A DNA stretch of 64,000 nucleotides from assembly GCA_944470555.2 (NCBI GenBank), contig OX104127.1:44257934-44321933 (forward strand). The letters are read 5' to 3'. Every line of letters starts with the position of its first letter. The first letter of the stretch is position 1. This DNA comes from Heterobilharzia americana (lineage: Eukaryota > Platyhelminthes > Trematoda > Strigeidida > Schistosomatidae). Below are positions 11,965-26,851 of the stretch, in pieces. The notes below the pieces were generated by a model. That model was given only the letters and a program-made list of their open reading frames with translations, made no database searches and was not told the DNA's origin. Both the position numbers and the translations under genes were made by a program.

Positions 11965-12130
11965 GTTGTCATCACATCACTACCGTGAACGTGTCCGTAC
12001 TGAAAACTGGTAAGTACTGCTGTGTTAGACCTAATCCCCACTTTCTCGAAGTCATTTGTGCTTTGCCACGGTGACTTCCATCTATTTCTAGTTGGTTTTT
12101 GCTGTTTGCTGGTCTTTTCTGATATGACAC
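11965..12130 (+). repeat. Diverged direct repeat, copy 1
   Basis: About 165 bp similar to 13,590-13,755 on the same strand: shared ACCGTGAAC, GTGTCC, CCACTTT and TTGATTTCTAG-like pieces in the same order with indels. Probably two insertions of one dispersed element; family unknown. Both are mirrored in the right arm. Confidence 0.45.
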
Positions 12131-12689
12131 AAGGCTGGTAGCTACTTAGCGAAATTATTGCCCCATATAGTTATTGTGGTCTATGAAGAGATAGATGATT
12201 ACACCAGCTGCAAGCCTGTTTCTAACTACTGAGAGACTGGTCAGCAAGCTATCCCATCCGGTGGGACTGTAAAGAGCTGAACAGTAGGTGCTCTACGACT
12301 CATTTCCCGACAGTTAGTGTTCTTGGTCATTTCATGTAGTGAACTTCATGAGGACGCTACTATCTGGAATACGAAATGAACACTTCAGACATCTGTGGTG
12401 CAAATCATTGGTCGGCAGTGATAACTTTCAGTGTGCTGCAAGTTGGATTTATCATCGTGGAAGTGAGGGCTAGCGTGATCGAGTCAAGAACTGTTACACC
12501 GAAATGCTTACATGAAGTATAGACAACAGTGACATTAAAACTAACCTAGTTAAGTTACTTTGCCTGTTGATCTGTTGGACCTCGTTTCAGTTCTAGCTCC
12601 TTCTGATCGAGAAATACAGCTAGTGTTGGTTGCCTCTAAGTGTCTGTGTTATAATGCCTGGTGGACGGTGACTGTCTTGTCGATATATG

Positions 12690-13000
12690 CATAATCCTAT
12701 TGGAGACTGGTTTGCTTTTCTCGGGATTGGTGTTCCCGGAATTCACCTACGTGTCTTATAATTCTCGAATCTAGAATCCTAGACACCATGTTCTTCAGGC
12801 TGATTCCTACACAGGACTTCTGAAGTCTCTTAAAGAGTGGAGCAACCAGCCGGAAGGGATCATTTCTGAGACCGTGAAACAGCTCGATTAATTTAACAAC
12901 AAATTCTTTACCGCCAGCCATCGAATACCTCTGGTACCAGTCCGACTGACCGTGCCGTACTTCCTCGTCTCATGTTACTTGCACCTACTTCAGTAAGCTA
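12690..13000 (-). mobile_element. RTE-type RT N-terminal fragment (decayed)
   Basis: On the - strand, frameshifted translation gives STARSVGLVPEVFDGW, then AGGKEFVVKLIELF and CVGISLKNMVSRILDSRII, the order expected for the start of an RTE reverse transcriptase (K-A-G-P-D-G, F-K-D-G-G and Y-R-G-I-S-L blocks). Stops and frameshifts show it is dead. The right-arm copy is at 47,762-48,072. Confidence 0.65.
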
Positions 13001-13589
13001 TGGAGACTCCATCTCAATGTTACATCCAGGGTTCTAACAACAATACGCATGCCAACAACCTGACGTGTCAAGTGTACAGTAAGTACCTCATGATCATCAG
13101 GACCCAACAACAAAAGGCAGTGACATTGACAGTGAGAGACATATAGCAGGTAAAATAGTGAGATTTAATCGGAATATACTCTGCTCATACATCTCATCTA
13201 CGAACGTTTTATAAAACATTACATAATCTGGAACGCAATTGAACTATGGGATATTACTACAAGGTCAACATGGTATCATCGAGGTTTGCAACAACCTGCG
13301 GATTGTTGATGTCATTCTTGTAGTTGGTAGTAGGATATTTGACGCTACCTGTGATAGTTACGTATCTCTGTGGTTTGGAAATCTGCTTCACCATAGTCTT
13401 GAAAGTGCATCGAAAGTTCTACATAGCTTGTCTATTATTGGAGATTCTTTTATTGTGGGGTCAAAAAGGTTGAATATCAACGACGGCTCTGACTGTAAAT
13501 TTATTCACGGCTAAACACTACATTTCTTAAAATGGGGCTCAGCAGAGTTAATCTAGTAACGGACGTATGTGGTGTACATTGCTCAGTTA
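13001..13589 (+). other. Block B interior, unassigned
   Basis: A 91-codon ORF on + (13,239-13,514) has no recognisable family. The mirrored copy at 47,248-47,523 keeps it open, but the two arms are nearly identical so this is not evidence of selection. Confidence 0.4.
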
Positions 13590-13755
13590 TCTCGTTGTGG
13601 TAACTATCATCAGATCGCTGCCGTGAACATGTCCATACTTAGAAGAGCCAGTGTGCTTGCCCTCATTCCACTTTTCACCAAAGGTTGCTATAAGGATTCT
13701 CATTGATTTCTAGGTTGTTTATGCTCCTGTTTAGTCTTTCCTAGTGTCCCACATA
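13590..13755 (+). repeat. Diverged direct repeat, copy 2
   Basis: Partner of 11,965-12,130. Differences and small indels suggest it is much older than the block B duplication. Confidence 0.45.
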
Positions 13756-13943
13756 TCATCTTTGTTATTAATGTGAGGACCATATTAATGAATGTGAGTA
13801 AAATATGTGGTAACAGTGGGACCTCAGTGGATGTAAACCTACAATCCAACCTTCCACATTGCGACATTGTGAATACTTCTGGTCCCGGTAAACGTGACAT
13901 AGGCTGGTACAGGTATCTAACGTAGACAACAGCTTCGACTTCA

Positions 13944-14200
13944 GACCTTAAGGTGAGTGTATCAACAGGTTATTCACCGTCTGCCAGGTTCTGGAACATT
14001 GGCACACCTAAATACCCCCGAGACTTGCAATACTTGTCGATGTGAAGATGGTATTCAACTCCATCGATCGAGAGTTCTTCCGACAATGTCTGTTACTGAA
14101 AGGGATACTGGGGAAGTGCATCAGTCAGTTGAAGGCCTTATATTCTGTCACCCGTGAACTTACAAGAGCCTGATGTGTGGTATCATGTGAGTTGTGTAAT
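13944..14200 (+). mobile_element. RTE-type RT fragment with motif A
   Basis: The - encoded piece is on the + strand: one frame reads CINRLFTVCQVLEHWHT, then AILVDVKMVFNSIDREFFRQ and CLLLKGILGKCISQLKALYS, the region around RT motif A (consensus FxDxxxAFDSVDR; the aspartate of VDVK is kept). A stop and a frameshift interrupt it. Near-identical sequence is at 51,484-51,742 and inverted at about 46,562-46,818. Confidence 0.75.
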
Positions 14201-14423
14201 TCGAGTAGTTCCCGTCAAGTATATCAACTCCAATGTTGACACTTCTTAAAACCATTCAGAAGTAGATGAGGAACACACATGAAATCAACGTAATATCTAT
14301 AAATTTCCAGTTATACACTTCTCACCTACAAGTATGAAACAATACGATGTCCACGTAGATGCAAGATTATCCTGAGGTAACAACATCCACCAGTTTCCAC
14401 ACATGTCTATCTGATATTACGGA

Positions 14424-14714
14424 TTTGCGCCTCATCACTGAAGAGGATTTCAGACCTAAAGCACAAGTCGTCACAAAGTGAAGAGATTCCTTCACAGCTG
14501 CTCCATCACACTACACCACATATTGATATCCCAACATCGAACAGACACCTATTTATTACCACTAGGATGGACAACCGTGTCAATTGTCATCCACTTTCCA
14601 TTCATTAACGCGTTGACTGCGTCACCCCATTTTCATCTAAAACCACAGGTCAATCAGTCTCCAGTGTTGGCAAATCCCACTAACCTCAAAATAAACCTAA
14701 CAGGAATTACCCCT
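14424..14714 (+). repeat. 3' end of block B, direct copy of 1-295
   Basis: Matches the window start almost base for base (one substitution seen near 14,582). It joins here to the promoter of the truncated H4, showing the B to H4 order of the ancestral unit. Confidence 0.85.
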
Positions 14715-14784
14715 CTATAAATATGTATTGTGAGAAAACCTACGACAATTGTTCACACACACACACACTCACAAACGATAAAAT

Positions 14785-16194
<1,410 letters not shown>

Positions 16195-16205
<11 letters not shown>

Positions 16206-16467
16206 CATTCGACTGCATTATTAGTCGCTGACAAAAATCGTTCATAACTTGTATTCAGCGCACATTTGGTTGGCAATTACCGTGTTGACACATATGGTTC
16301 CGTCACAGTAGTGTGTAACCAGATTTTGTTGAGAAGGTTATTCCTCATCCATACCAAGTATTTTCTATGTGTCCTGTCGTCCATTTTATCCACAGTCACC
16401 ATCGTGAGACCGTGGACTTATATAATGCAGCTGGCACTTATTCTTATGAACAAATTCACAGGTTTCC
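16195..16467 (+). repeat. Diverged copy of the 1,565-1,850 repeat
   Basis: Same strand and order as 1,565-1,850, but with many substitutions, while neighbouring repeats are nearly identical. It lies exactly between the CR1-like fragment and the start of the inverted array. Confidence 0.6.
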
Positions 16468-16922
16468 TAATTACATTCGAAAACTGCAGTCAGAAATGAA
16501 TACCGATCGCAGTATGCTTTCACATAGCCTTTGATAACTTCCATTTAAGCTGTTCCGGAAGAGAACATAGCTGAGTGCACGCTTGATAACATTATAGTTG
16601 ATGGAGTGCAGGTGCAAATCGAGGACAACCGCGAACGTGCATTGTAGTTGTGTAACCTAAGCAAACTTTAGCAGGTGCACCCAATGAAACGCTTGAAGAG
16701 CGACGACGTTTTTCGTACAGCTACTGAAAGATGTCTAACAGAAGACATCATTTGACAATCGGTAAAGAATTTTACGAATTGTACACCGACTGGTGCCAGA
16801 AATGCTAACAGATCCTCGGAGAACTTTTACTGAGCACCTAAAAACTGCCTGAGAAAGCGCATTGGTTTCTACCTTTACCTACATCTAGGTTTGGAAGAAG
16901 ATTCACGTACAAGCTTTTGAAG
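16468..16922 (-). repeat. Outer edge of inverted block A (only before unit 1)
   Basis: Reverse complement of 5,336-5,780; the first 25 bp or so show a few mismatches marking the end of the inverted repeat. This segment is not part of the tandem period. A frame with pieces such as NIIVDGVQVQIEDN suggests an old coding fragment, family unknown. Confidence 0.75.
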
Positions 16923-19426
16923 TTGTCCAAATACACAGACCAACCCTTTGACCATGCGGAAATATACAACCTCAACTCCAGCATTATAAAGACGACATCG
17001 ACTGCAATGTTACGTCACATCTTTCATGACGACTTCACTCGTCAACATGATGTCACTTCCAGTATTGCTTTGTACGCCTCCTCATCCACTTGTCTCTATC
17101 AATATTCATTTATTTTCTGATTATTACGCAGTTGTTTATTATTTATGACTGAACACTCGTCAAAAATCACTCCATTTACTCTACCAGTTACTAAGTCACT
17201 TACATATTAATAGCTTGCTTCATATTACCAATTTTAATTACTTTATTGATTATTGGCATCTTAATTTCTAAAACTTATCATCTTCATGACTTACATAAAA
17301 TCTATGACTATTGTTCACCAACACCCACATCCACCACCACTTGTTGGTACTTTGATTGAGTTGGAAGCCAATGTATTATTGTAGAGCCCATGACGAAGAC
17401 CTAATTGAAAAGGAATATATTTCTTCGTCCAATCAGTCTTTATTCTGTTGGTAAGCAGTCTAGAGTGATTTCTTAAGTGCAAGTAAAATTTACCACAAAA
17501 GAGCTATTGGGAAGTTTTCGAAATAATTACTTTATACTGCTCACATGTACATTAATCCCCATCTTAGTTCTAATATTCGGTTTACTTAACATCTAGTTGT
17601 ATATCGATATGACGTAGTTGTTTTTCATAGTTATGTTTGGATGAATACAATGTTGCTTCTATGGACAGCTTTCAAATTCCCACTGAGTCATTTGAAGTCA
17701 TGAATCGAATCTTAGTAGTGCTTAATTTATGGAATGCTGATGTTAGCGAAGTGTTATTATGAGCTTATTATTTTGTAGGGTAAGAAATAATGAACTGCCA
17801 GTTTATTCGTTACTACGTGCAGTTTAGATTCGCTTCAAAATTATCGTGAATCGTATTGACTGATGGAGCTTCCTAACTCATTCAATATTATGTGGCTTCT
17901 AGAATGTCATGGTATGCGTAAGGAGATGAAGATTTCAGTCACCCTCTCGAAGTGCTGTCATGCTGCCGGGGATTCATAGCATCTTCTAGGGAAGTCCTAC
18001 TTACTGCCTTCACTTAGCCAGAGGTGTTTCTACAAAAGTGAGAGTGCAAAAGCGAACGTCCAGCGCTATCAACGGATTGGTGCAGACGGGGGGTTTATCT
18101 GAGGGAGTTGGGAAACCCTGGTTCCAAACCAGTTGTGCATACGGGATCCACGTTGTAGAACGGCTGGCTGGGGTTTGAACCTGCCTTGGTCAGCGGCAAC
18201 CATTAAAATGCAGCACCTTACGTCACTACTCTGCTCTGTGGGTCAGACCTGCTTCGGTCGGGTGACTTTGAAGACCACCCTAACAACTGCTAAAATAATC
18301 AGGTTTCGGTATTCCGGCTAGATAGGTAGTTTTTCATAGGATAGAGACTCCCAATTGGTTATCTCAGCAGTTGCTGTGACGGCCTTTAAGGTCTCCCCTT
18401 CGGTCTAGACGTTTTGGGAGTCTTACAGGCCACATAAAAATTATCAGCCATAAATAACAATGAAGAATTTAAGTCACTTACCATATCTTCCTGCGACGAA
18501 CATCTTACTCAATTTCTCAGTTTATTATCGTCATTATTTTTCATATCTGAACTATGCTGTCTCTTCGTTATCGTTTCAAAATTTGTCTTTGCATACATCT
18601 TCGTTTATACTTAGCTGCTCGTCAGTAACTGAAAGTTTGGTCTGCTTGCATCGTCTTGAGTCTCGAAGTGGTTGCCTATGCAAAGTTGTCCCCTCTTATG
18701 ATACCGAATACAACTTTTTTGACAGCGTGCTCTTCATTTAAGCTGGCTGCCTTAAACATTCGGAACTTGATGGAGAACAGACAGCATATAAGTTTAACTA
18801 GGAGGGCAAAAAGCCTAGTTATCACTGAATGCTGTATCTGAGAGATCTGTGTAGCAGATCTCACGGAAGTGTTTTGAATAACTTCCCCATCTGTCGGCTC
18901 ATAAACCATATTCACATCGCATCTATCCTGGTCCACTGTAACATCAAGAATCCACCACTGCGCAGACTTTTGTCAGTCTACATGTGAGTCGCTTCCACTC
19001 CTCATTGTTCTCGGAGTCTGCACGAATGCATTCATGTGCATCCATTAATTCTGGGGGAGCTGCTGATACCCACTCGCTATTTTCATCCACACCTCGGGAC
19101 GACTACGGTCTTCAACCCTGTTCTTACTGGAGATGACACCAAGCTTCTTCTGAATGAATGAGTGTTCTCTTCCGATAACTGTCTAGCCAGTTCCTCACTG
19201 TAGAGCTGCACTCGCAATGGTCTTGTTGCTGTAGTTTTCCCCCATCTACTGAGACTCAGACATATACGGTACCCGCAGACTGAATTTCACACAGACCGGA
19301 ATGGCAAATACTAGTTGTGTTGAATAGGCGAATCGCATGCAAGTCTTCACACTTAGTAAACCACTGGATTGATGCTTCATACCACCACCTTAAAATGAAA
19401 GAATGATGTGTGCACTTCCGGTTAAA

Positions 19427-19987
19427 TGAGACAGACAAAGTCAACGTAGAACCTCGCACACAAGTGCATCGGCTCAAGTTGCCATACATCAGAGTAGTAC
19501 ACAAAGAACGGGTTTACGCAAGAAGATTAGTATCAAAGTTGTGTAAGAGAGAGAATAAACAATCTGAATACTACGGTTAGTTCAAATACGCAAGCTTTAG
19601 AAGATGACAAAGGAGTGAAGAAATCTACACCACTGCCACCAATTTTCAGCCATGTCACCAACAGTCCCCAAACACTGATTCCTATCCTTTCTATGACCAC
19701 AACTAGGCAGTCTACATCTCATACGGCTCAGACCAATAGTCAGAGACTTCATCGACCGTTGCGACGTCTTGGTCTGTTCACCCTGAACCCTCCTCCAACG
19801 TCATCTAACTTCTTCTCGCGTGGCACGTTGAGGTAGGAGGTGTATCTGGGTGGGCAGTACATGTCTAAGCTATCTCGGTGGACTTATGTTCACAACGTTA
19901 TCAATCGGTATACCTGGCCTACCGAATAGCCTTCGCCTGACCTCAATATTGCTCACATGGTGATTCAAGCACACGCAAGAGAGAGAG
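19427..19987 (-). mobile_element. RTE 3' end in unit 1
   Basis: Inverted copy of the decayed RTE C-terminal region at 2,270-2,830. Confidence 0.65.
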
Positions 19988-21151
19988 AGGATATGGAATC
20001 TGAGTGTAACGGTTAATGCGAATATGCGACCCCATAGAAACTAGCTATCCTTCAGTTTATTGTTACAGACTGGCCATTTATATGCTTAGCTGACTGCTCT
20101 TTTAGTACGTCGCTCTCGCCATCGTCTACCAATCGAGGTATAGTAGGCTTCACTGTCTGCTGTTTCCTCCGTTCATCAAGGTGAAGACATACAGGAGCGA
20201 GTGTACCACTTGATCGGAGCCCAAATTGATAATGTAGATAGCTTAACCGTGGAGTTCCCCACTTCATGACAAAGATACCAACCTCCAAAAAAACTATGGT
20301 CTGAAACGCCCCACTAACTAGCCTACTTCCAAATCTACAAACTCTTATCCTTCCTAGCACCAACAATATTCTAACTGATCAATCATACGCATAGCATTCT
20401 CTTCTCTACGACCGTCTTCTGAAAAGTAACAGTTGGTCATACGAACAACGGTCAGCTGCATTATGCAACCACACAGTCTCACGGTGGTGACTGTGGTGTA
20501 AAACAAACGACAGGACACATCGAAAATACTGGGTATGAATGAGGCATAACCTCAGCAAAATCTCATCACACCGTGCTGTGACAGAGCCAAATGTGTCAGT
20601 CACAACAGTAATTGCCGACCAGACGTGCACTGAATACAAGTTATCAATAATTCTAGTCAACCACTAACAACACAGTCGGATGCGAACAAAATAATTTTCC
20701 AATTAACATCCACATGTTCCGAAATATGCACTAGGTATAAAGTTAGGTGACGCCAATACTAAGGATACCTAAATAATAGAAAAAGTTGACTGCACCCAGA
20801 TCTTCCATCTCGAAATCCAGTTCCCATCTCAACACCAGTACTCATTCATAATAAATGAAACACCGATCTATGCAAATCCAATATCTTCCATGAAGCCAGA
20901 AGAAAGAGATGAGACTTAAGGCCGTCAAACCAGCCGCTACTACAACACCTTCTGTACGCTGCATAGTCACAAACACAGCCAGCGTTCCTCATAACGACTT
21001 AACAGGCGTCACTAGGCTAAGGTGGCACGCTAAGGATCCCCCCGCCCCCCCCCTCAACTAACATCCATCCCAAACCTCCCTCCCGAACACACGAATGGCC
21101 GGTCAACTGCATACATACACAACAAAGTCAAAAACAAAATCGCATTGTGGT

Positions 21152-21167
21152 GGTCCTAAATAGGACC
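21152..21167 (-). terminator. Histone 3' stem-loop, H4-4
   Basis: Hairpin GGTCCT-ATTT-AGGACC read on the - strand, 68 nt after the H4 stop. Confidence 0.9.
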
Positions 21168-21235
21168 GTGTCGCGTTCTCGTGCACACCACATACAGGTC
21201 ACAACTCCTCACATACTTCACTCTACAACAACAAC

Positions 21236-21853
<618 letters not shown>

Positions 21854-24424
21854 ATTTTATCGTTTGTGAGTGTGTGTGTGTGAACAATTGTCGTAGGTTT
21901 TGTCACAATTCATATTTCTGTTGTCCAAATACACAGACCAACCCTTTGACCATGCGGAAATATACAACCTCAACTCCAGCATTATAAAGACGACATCGAC
22001 TGCAATGTTACGTCACATCTTTCATGACGACTTCACTCGTCAACATGATGTCACTTCCAGTATTGCTTTGTACGCCTCCTCATCCACTTGTCTCTATCAA
22101 TATTCATTTATTTTCTGATTATTACGCAGTTGTTTATTATTTATGACTGAACACTCGTCAAAAATCACTCCATTTACTCTACCAGTTACTAAGTCACTTA
22201 CATATTAATAGCTTGCTTCATATTACCAATTTTAATTACTTTATTGATTATTGGCATCTTAATTTCTAAAACTTATCATCTTCATGACTTACATAAAATC
22301 TATGACTATTGTTCACCAACACCCACATCCACCACCACTTGTTGGTACTTTGATTGAGTTGGAAGCCAATGTATTATTGTAGAGCCCATGACGAAGACCT
22401 AATTGAAAAGGAATATATTTCTTCGTCCAATCAGTCTTTATTCTGTTGGTAAGCAGTCTAGAGTGATTTCTTAAGTGCAAGTAAAATTTACCACAAAAGA
22501 GCTATTGGGAAGTTTTCGAAATAATTACTTTATACTGCTCACATGTACATTAATCCCCATCTTAGTTCTAATATTCGGTTTACTTAACATCTAGTTGTAT
22601 ATCGATATGACGTAGTTGTTTTTCATAGTTATGTTTGGATGAATACAATGTTGCTTCTATGGACAGCTTTCAAATTCCCACTGAGTCATTTGAAGTCATG
22701 AATCGAATCTTAGTAGTGCTTAATTTATGGAATGCTGATGTTAGCGAAGTGTTATTATGAGCTTATTATTTTGTAGGGTAAGAAATAATGAACTGCCAGT
22801 TTATTCGTTACTACGTGCAGTTTAGATTCGCTTCAAAATTATCGTGAATCGTATTGACTGATGGAGCTTCCTAACTCATTCAATATTATGTGGCTTCTAG
22901 AATGTCATGGTATGCGTAAGGAGATGAAGATTTCAGTCACCCTCTCGAAGTGCTGTCATGCTGCCGGGGATTCATAGCATCTTCTAGGGAAGTCCTACTT
23001 ACTGCCTTCACTTAGCCAGAGGTGTTTCTACAAAAGTGAGAGTGCAAAAGCGAACGTCCAGCGCTATCAACGGATTGGTGCAGACGGGGGGTTTATCTGA
23101 GGGAGTTGGGAAACCCTGGTTCCAAACCAGTTGTGCATACGGGATCCACGTTGTAGAACGGCTGGCTGGGGTTTGAACCTGCCTTGGTCAGCGGCAACCA
23201 TTAAAATGCAGCACCTTACGTCACTACTCTGCTCTGTGGGTCAGACCTGCTTCGGTCGGGTGACTTTGAAGACCACCCTAACAACTGCTAAAATAATCAG
23301 GTTTCGGTATTCCGGCTAGATAGGTAGTTTTTCATAGGATAGAGACTCCCAATTGGTTATCTCAGCAGTTGCTGTGACGGCCTTTAAGGTCTCCCCTTCG
23401 GTCTAGACGTTTTGGGAGTCTTACAGGCCACATAAAAATTATCAGCCATAAATAACAATGAAGAATTTAAGTCACTTACCATATCTTCCTGCGACGAACA
23501 TCTTACTCAATTTCTCAGTTTATTATCGTCATTATTTTTCATATCTGAACTATGCTGTCTCTTCGTTATCGTTTCAAAATTTGTCTTTGCATACATCTTC
23601 GTTTATACTTAGCTGCTCGTCAGTAACTGAAAGTTTGGTCTGCTTGCATCGTCTTGAGTCTCGAAGTGGTTGCCTATGCAAAGTTGTCCCCTCTTATGAT
23701 ACCGAATACAACTTTTTTGACAGCGTGCTCTTCATTTAAGCTGGCTGCCTTAAACATTCGGAACTTGATGGAGAACAGACAGCATATAAGTTTAACTAGG
23801 AGGGCAAAAAGCCTAGTTATCACTGAATGCTGTATCTGAGAGATCTGTGTAGCAGATCTCACGGAAGTGTTTTGAATAACTTCCCCATCTGTCGGCTCAT
23901 AAACCATATTCACATCGCATCTATCCTGGTCCACTGTAACATCAAGAATCCACCACTGCGCAGACTTTTGTCAGTCTACATGTGAGTCGCTTCCACTCCT
24001 CATTGTTCTCGGAGTCTGCACGAATGCATTCATGTGCATCCATTAATTCTGGGGGAGCTGCTGATACCCACTCGCTATTTTCATCCACACCTCGGGACGA
24101 CTACGGTCTTCAACCCTGTTCTTACTGGAGATGACACCAAGCTTCTTCTGAATGAATGAGTGTTCTCTTCCGATAACTGTCTAGCCAGTTCCTCACTGTA
24201 GAGCTGCACTCGCAATGGTCTTGTTGCTGTAGTTTTCCCCCATCTACTGAGACTCAGACATATACGGTACCCGCAGACTGAATTTCACACAGACCGGAAT
24301 GGCAAATACTAGTTGTGTTGAATAGGCGAATCGCATGCAAGTCTTCACACTTAGTAAACCACTGGATTGATGCTTCATACCACCACCTTAAAATGAAAGA
24401 ATGATGTGTGCACTTCCGGTTAAA

Positions 24425-24985
24425 TGAGACAGACAAAGTCAACGTAGAACCTCGCACACAAGTGCATCGGCTCAAGTTGCCATACATCAGAGTAGTACAC
24501 AAAGAACGGGTTTACGCAAGAAGATTAGTATCAAAGTTGTGTAAGAGAGAGAATAAACAATCTGAATACTACGGTTAGTTCAAATACGCAAGCTTTAGAA
24601 GATGACAAAGGAGTGAAGAAATCTACACCACTGCCACCAATTTTCAGCCATGTCACCAACAGTCCCCAAACACTGATTCCTATCCTTTCTATGACCACAA
24701 CTAGGCAGTCTACATCTCATACGGCTCAGACCAATAGTCAGAGACTTCATCGACCGTTGCGACGTCTTGGTCTGTTCACCCTGAACCCTCCTCCAACGTC
24801 ATCTAACTTCTTCTCGCGTGGCACGTTGAGGTAGGAGGTGTATCTGGGTGGGCAGTACATGTCTAAGCTATCTCGGTGGACTTATGTTCACAACGTTATC
24901 AATCGGTATACCTGGCCTACCGAATAGCCTTCGCCTGACCTCAATATTGCTCACATGGTGATTCAAGCACACGCAAGAGAGAGAG
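24425..24985 (-). mobile_element. RTE 3' end in unit 2
   Basis: Inverted, near-identical copy of 2,270-2,830. Confidence 0.65.
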
Positions 24986-26149
24986 AGGATATGGAATCTG
25001 AGTGTAACGGTTAATGCGAATATGCGACCCCATAGAAACTAGCTATCCTTCAGTTTATTGTTACAGACTGGCCATTTATATGCTTAGCTGACTGCTCTTT
25101 TAGTACGTCGCTCTCGCCATCGTCTACCAATCGAGGTATAGTAGGCTTCACTGTCTGCTGTTTCCTCCGTTCATCAAGGTGAAGACATACAGGAGCGAGT
25201 GTACCACTTGATCGGAGCCCAAATTGATAATGTAGATAGCTTAACCGTGGAGTTCCCCACTTCATGACAAAGATACCAACCTCCAAAAAAACTATGGTCT
25301 GAAACGCCCCACTAACTAGCCTACTTCCAAATCTACAAACTCTTATCCTTCCTAGCACCAACAATATTCTAACTGATCAATCATACGCATAGCATTCTCT
25401 TCTCTACGACCGTCTTCTGAAAAGTAACAGTTGGTCATACGAACAACGGTCAGCTGCATTATGCAACCACACAGTCTCACGGTGGTGACTGTGGTGTAAA
25501 ACAAACGACAGGACACATCGAAAATACTGGGTATGAATGAGGCATAACCTCAGCAAAATCTCATCACACCGTGCTGTGACAGAGCCAAATGTGTCAGTCA
25601 CAACAGTAATTGCCGACCAGACGTGCACTGAATACAAGTTATCAATAATTCTAGTCAACCACTAACAACACAGTCGGATGCGAACAAAATAATTTTCCAA
25701 TTAACATCCACATGTTCCGAAATATGCACTAGGTATAAAGTTAGGTGACGCCAATACTAAGGATACCTAAATAATAGAAAAAGTTGACTGCACCCAGATC
25801 TTCCATCTCGAAATCCAGTTCCCATATCAACACCAGTACTCATTCATAATAAATGAAACACCGATCTATGCAAATCCAATATCTTCCATGAAGCCAGAAG
25901 AAAGAGATGAGACTTAAGGCCGTCAAACCAGCCGCTACTACAACACCTTCTGTACGCTGCATAGTCACAAACACAGCCAGCGTTCCTCATAACGACTTAA
26001 CAGGCGTCACTAGGCTAAGGTGGCACGCTAAGGATCCCCCCGCCCCCCCCCTCAACTAACATCCATCCCAAACCTCCCTCCCGAACACACGAATGGCCGG
26101 TCAACTGCATACATACACAACAAAGTCAAAAACAAAATCGCATTGTGGT

Positions 26150-26165
26150 GGTCCTAAATAGGACC
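26150..26165 (-). terminator. Histone 3' stem-loop, unit 2
   Basis: Hairpin identical to the other H4 copies, 68 nt after the stop. Confidence 0.9.
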
Positions 26166-26233
26166 GTGTCGCGTTCTCGTGCACACCACATACAGGTCAC
26201 AACTCCTCACATACTTCACTCTACAACAACAAC

Positions 26234-26851
<618 letters not shown>

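Larger units (their letters stand above)
9998..14694 (+). repeat. Block B, left arm of H2B inverted repeat
   Basis: About 4.7 kb containing H2B-1. Its reverse complement is at 46,068-50,752 with few differences: a 10-bp (GTTAT)2 indel at 11,846-11,860, a 1-bp indel near 11,330 and scattered substitutions. The two H2B genes therefore converge toward the H4 array from opposite sides. Confidence 0.9.
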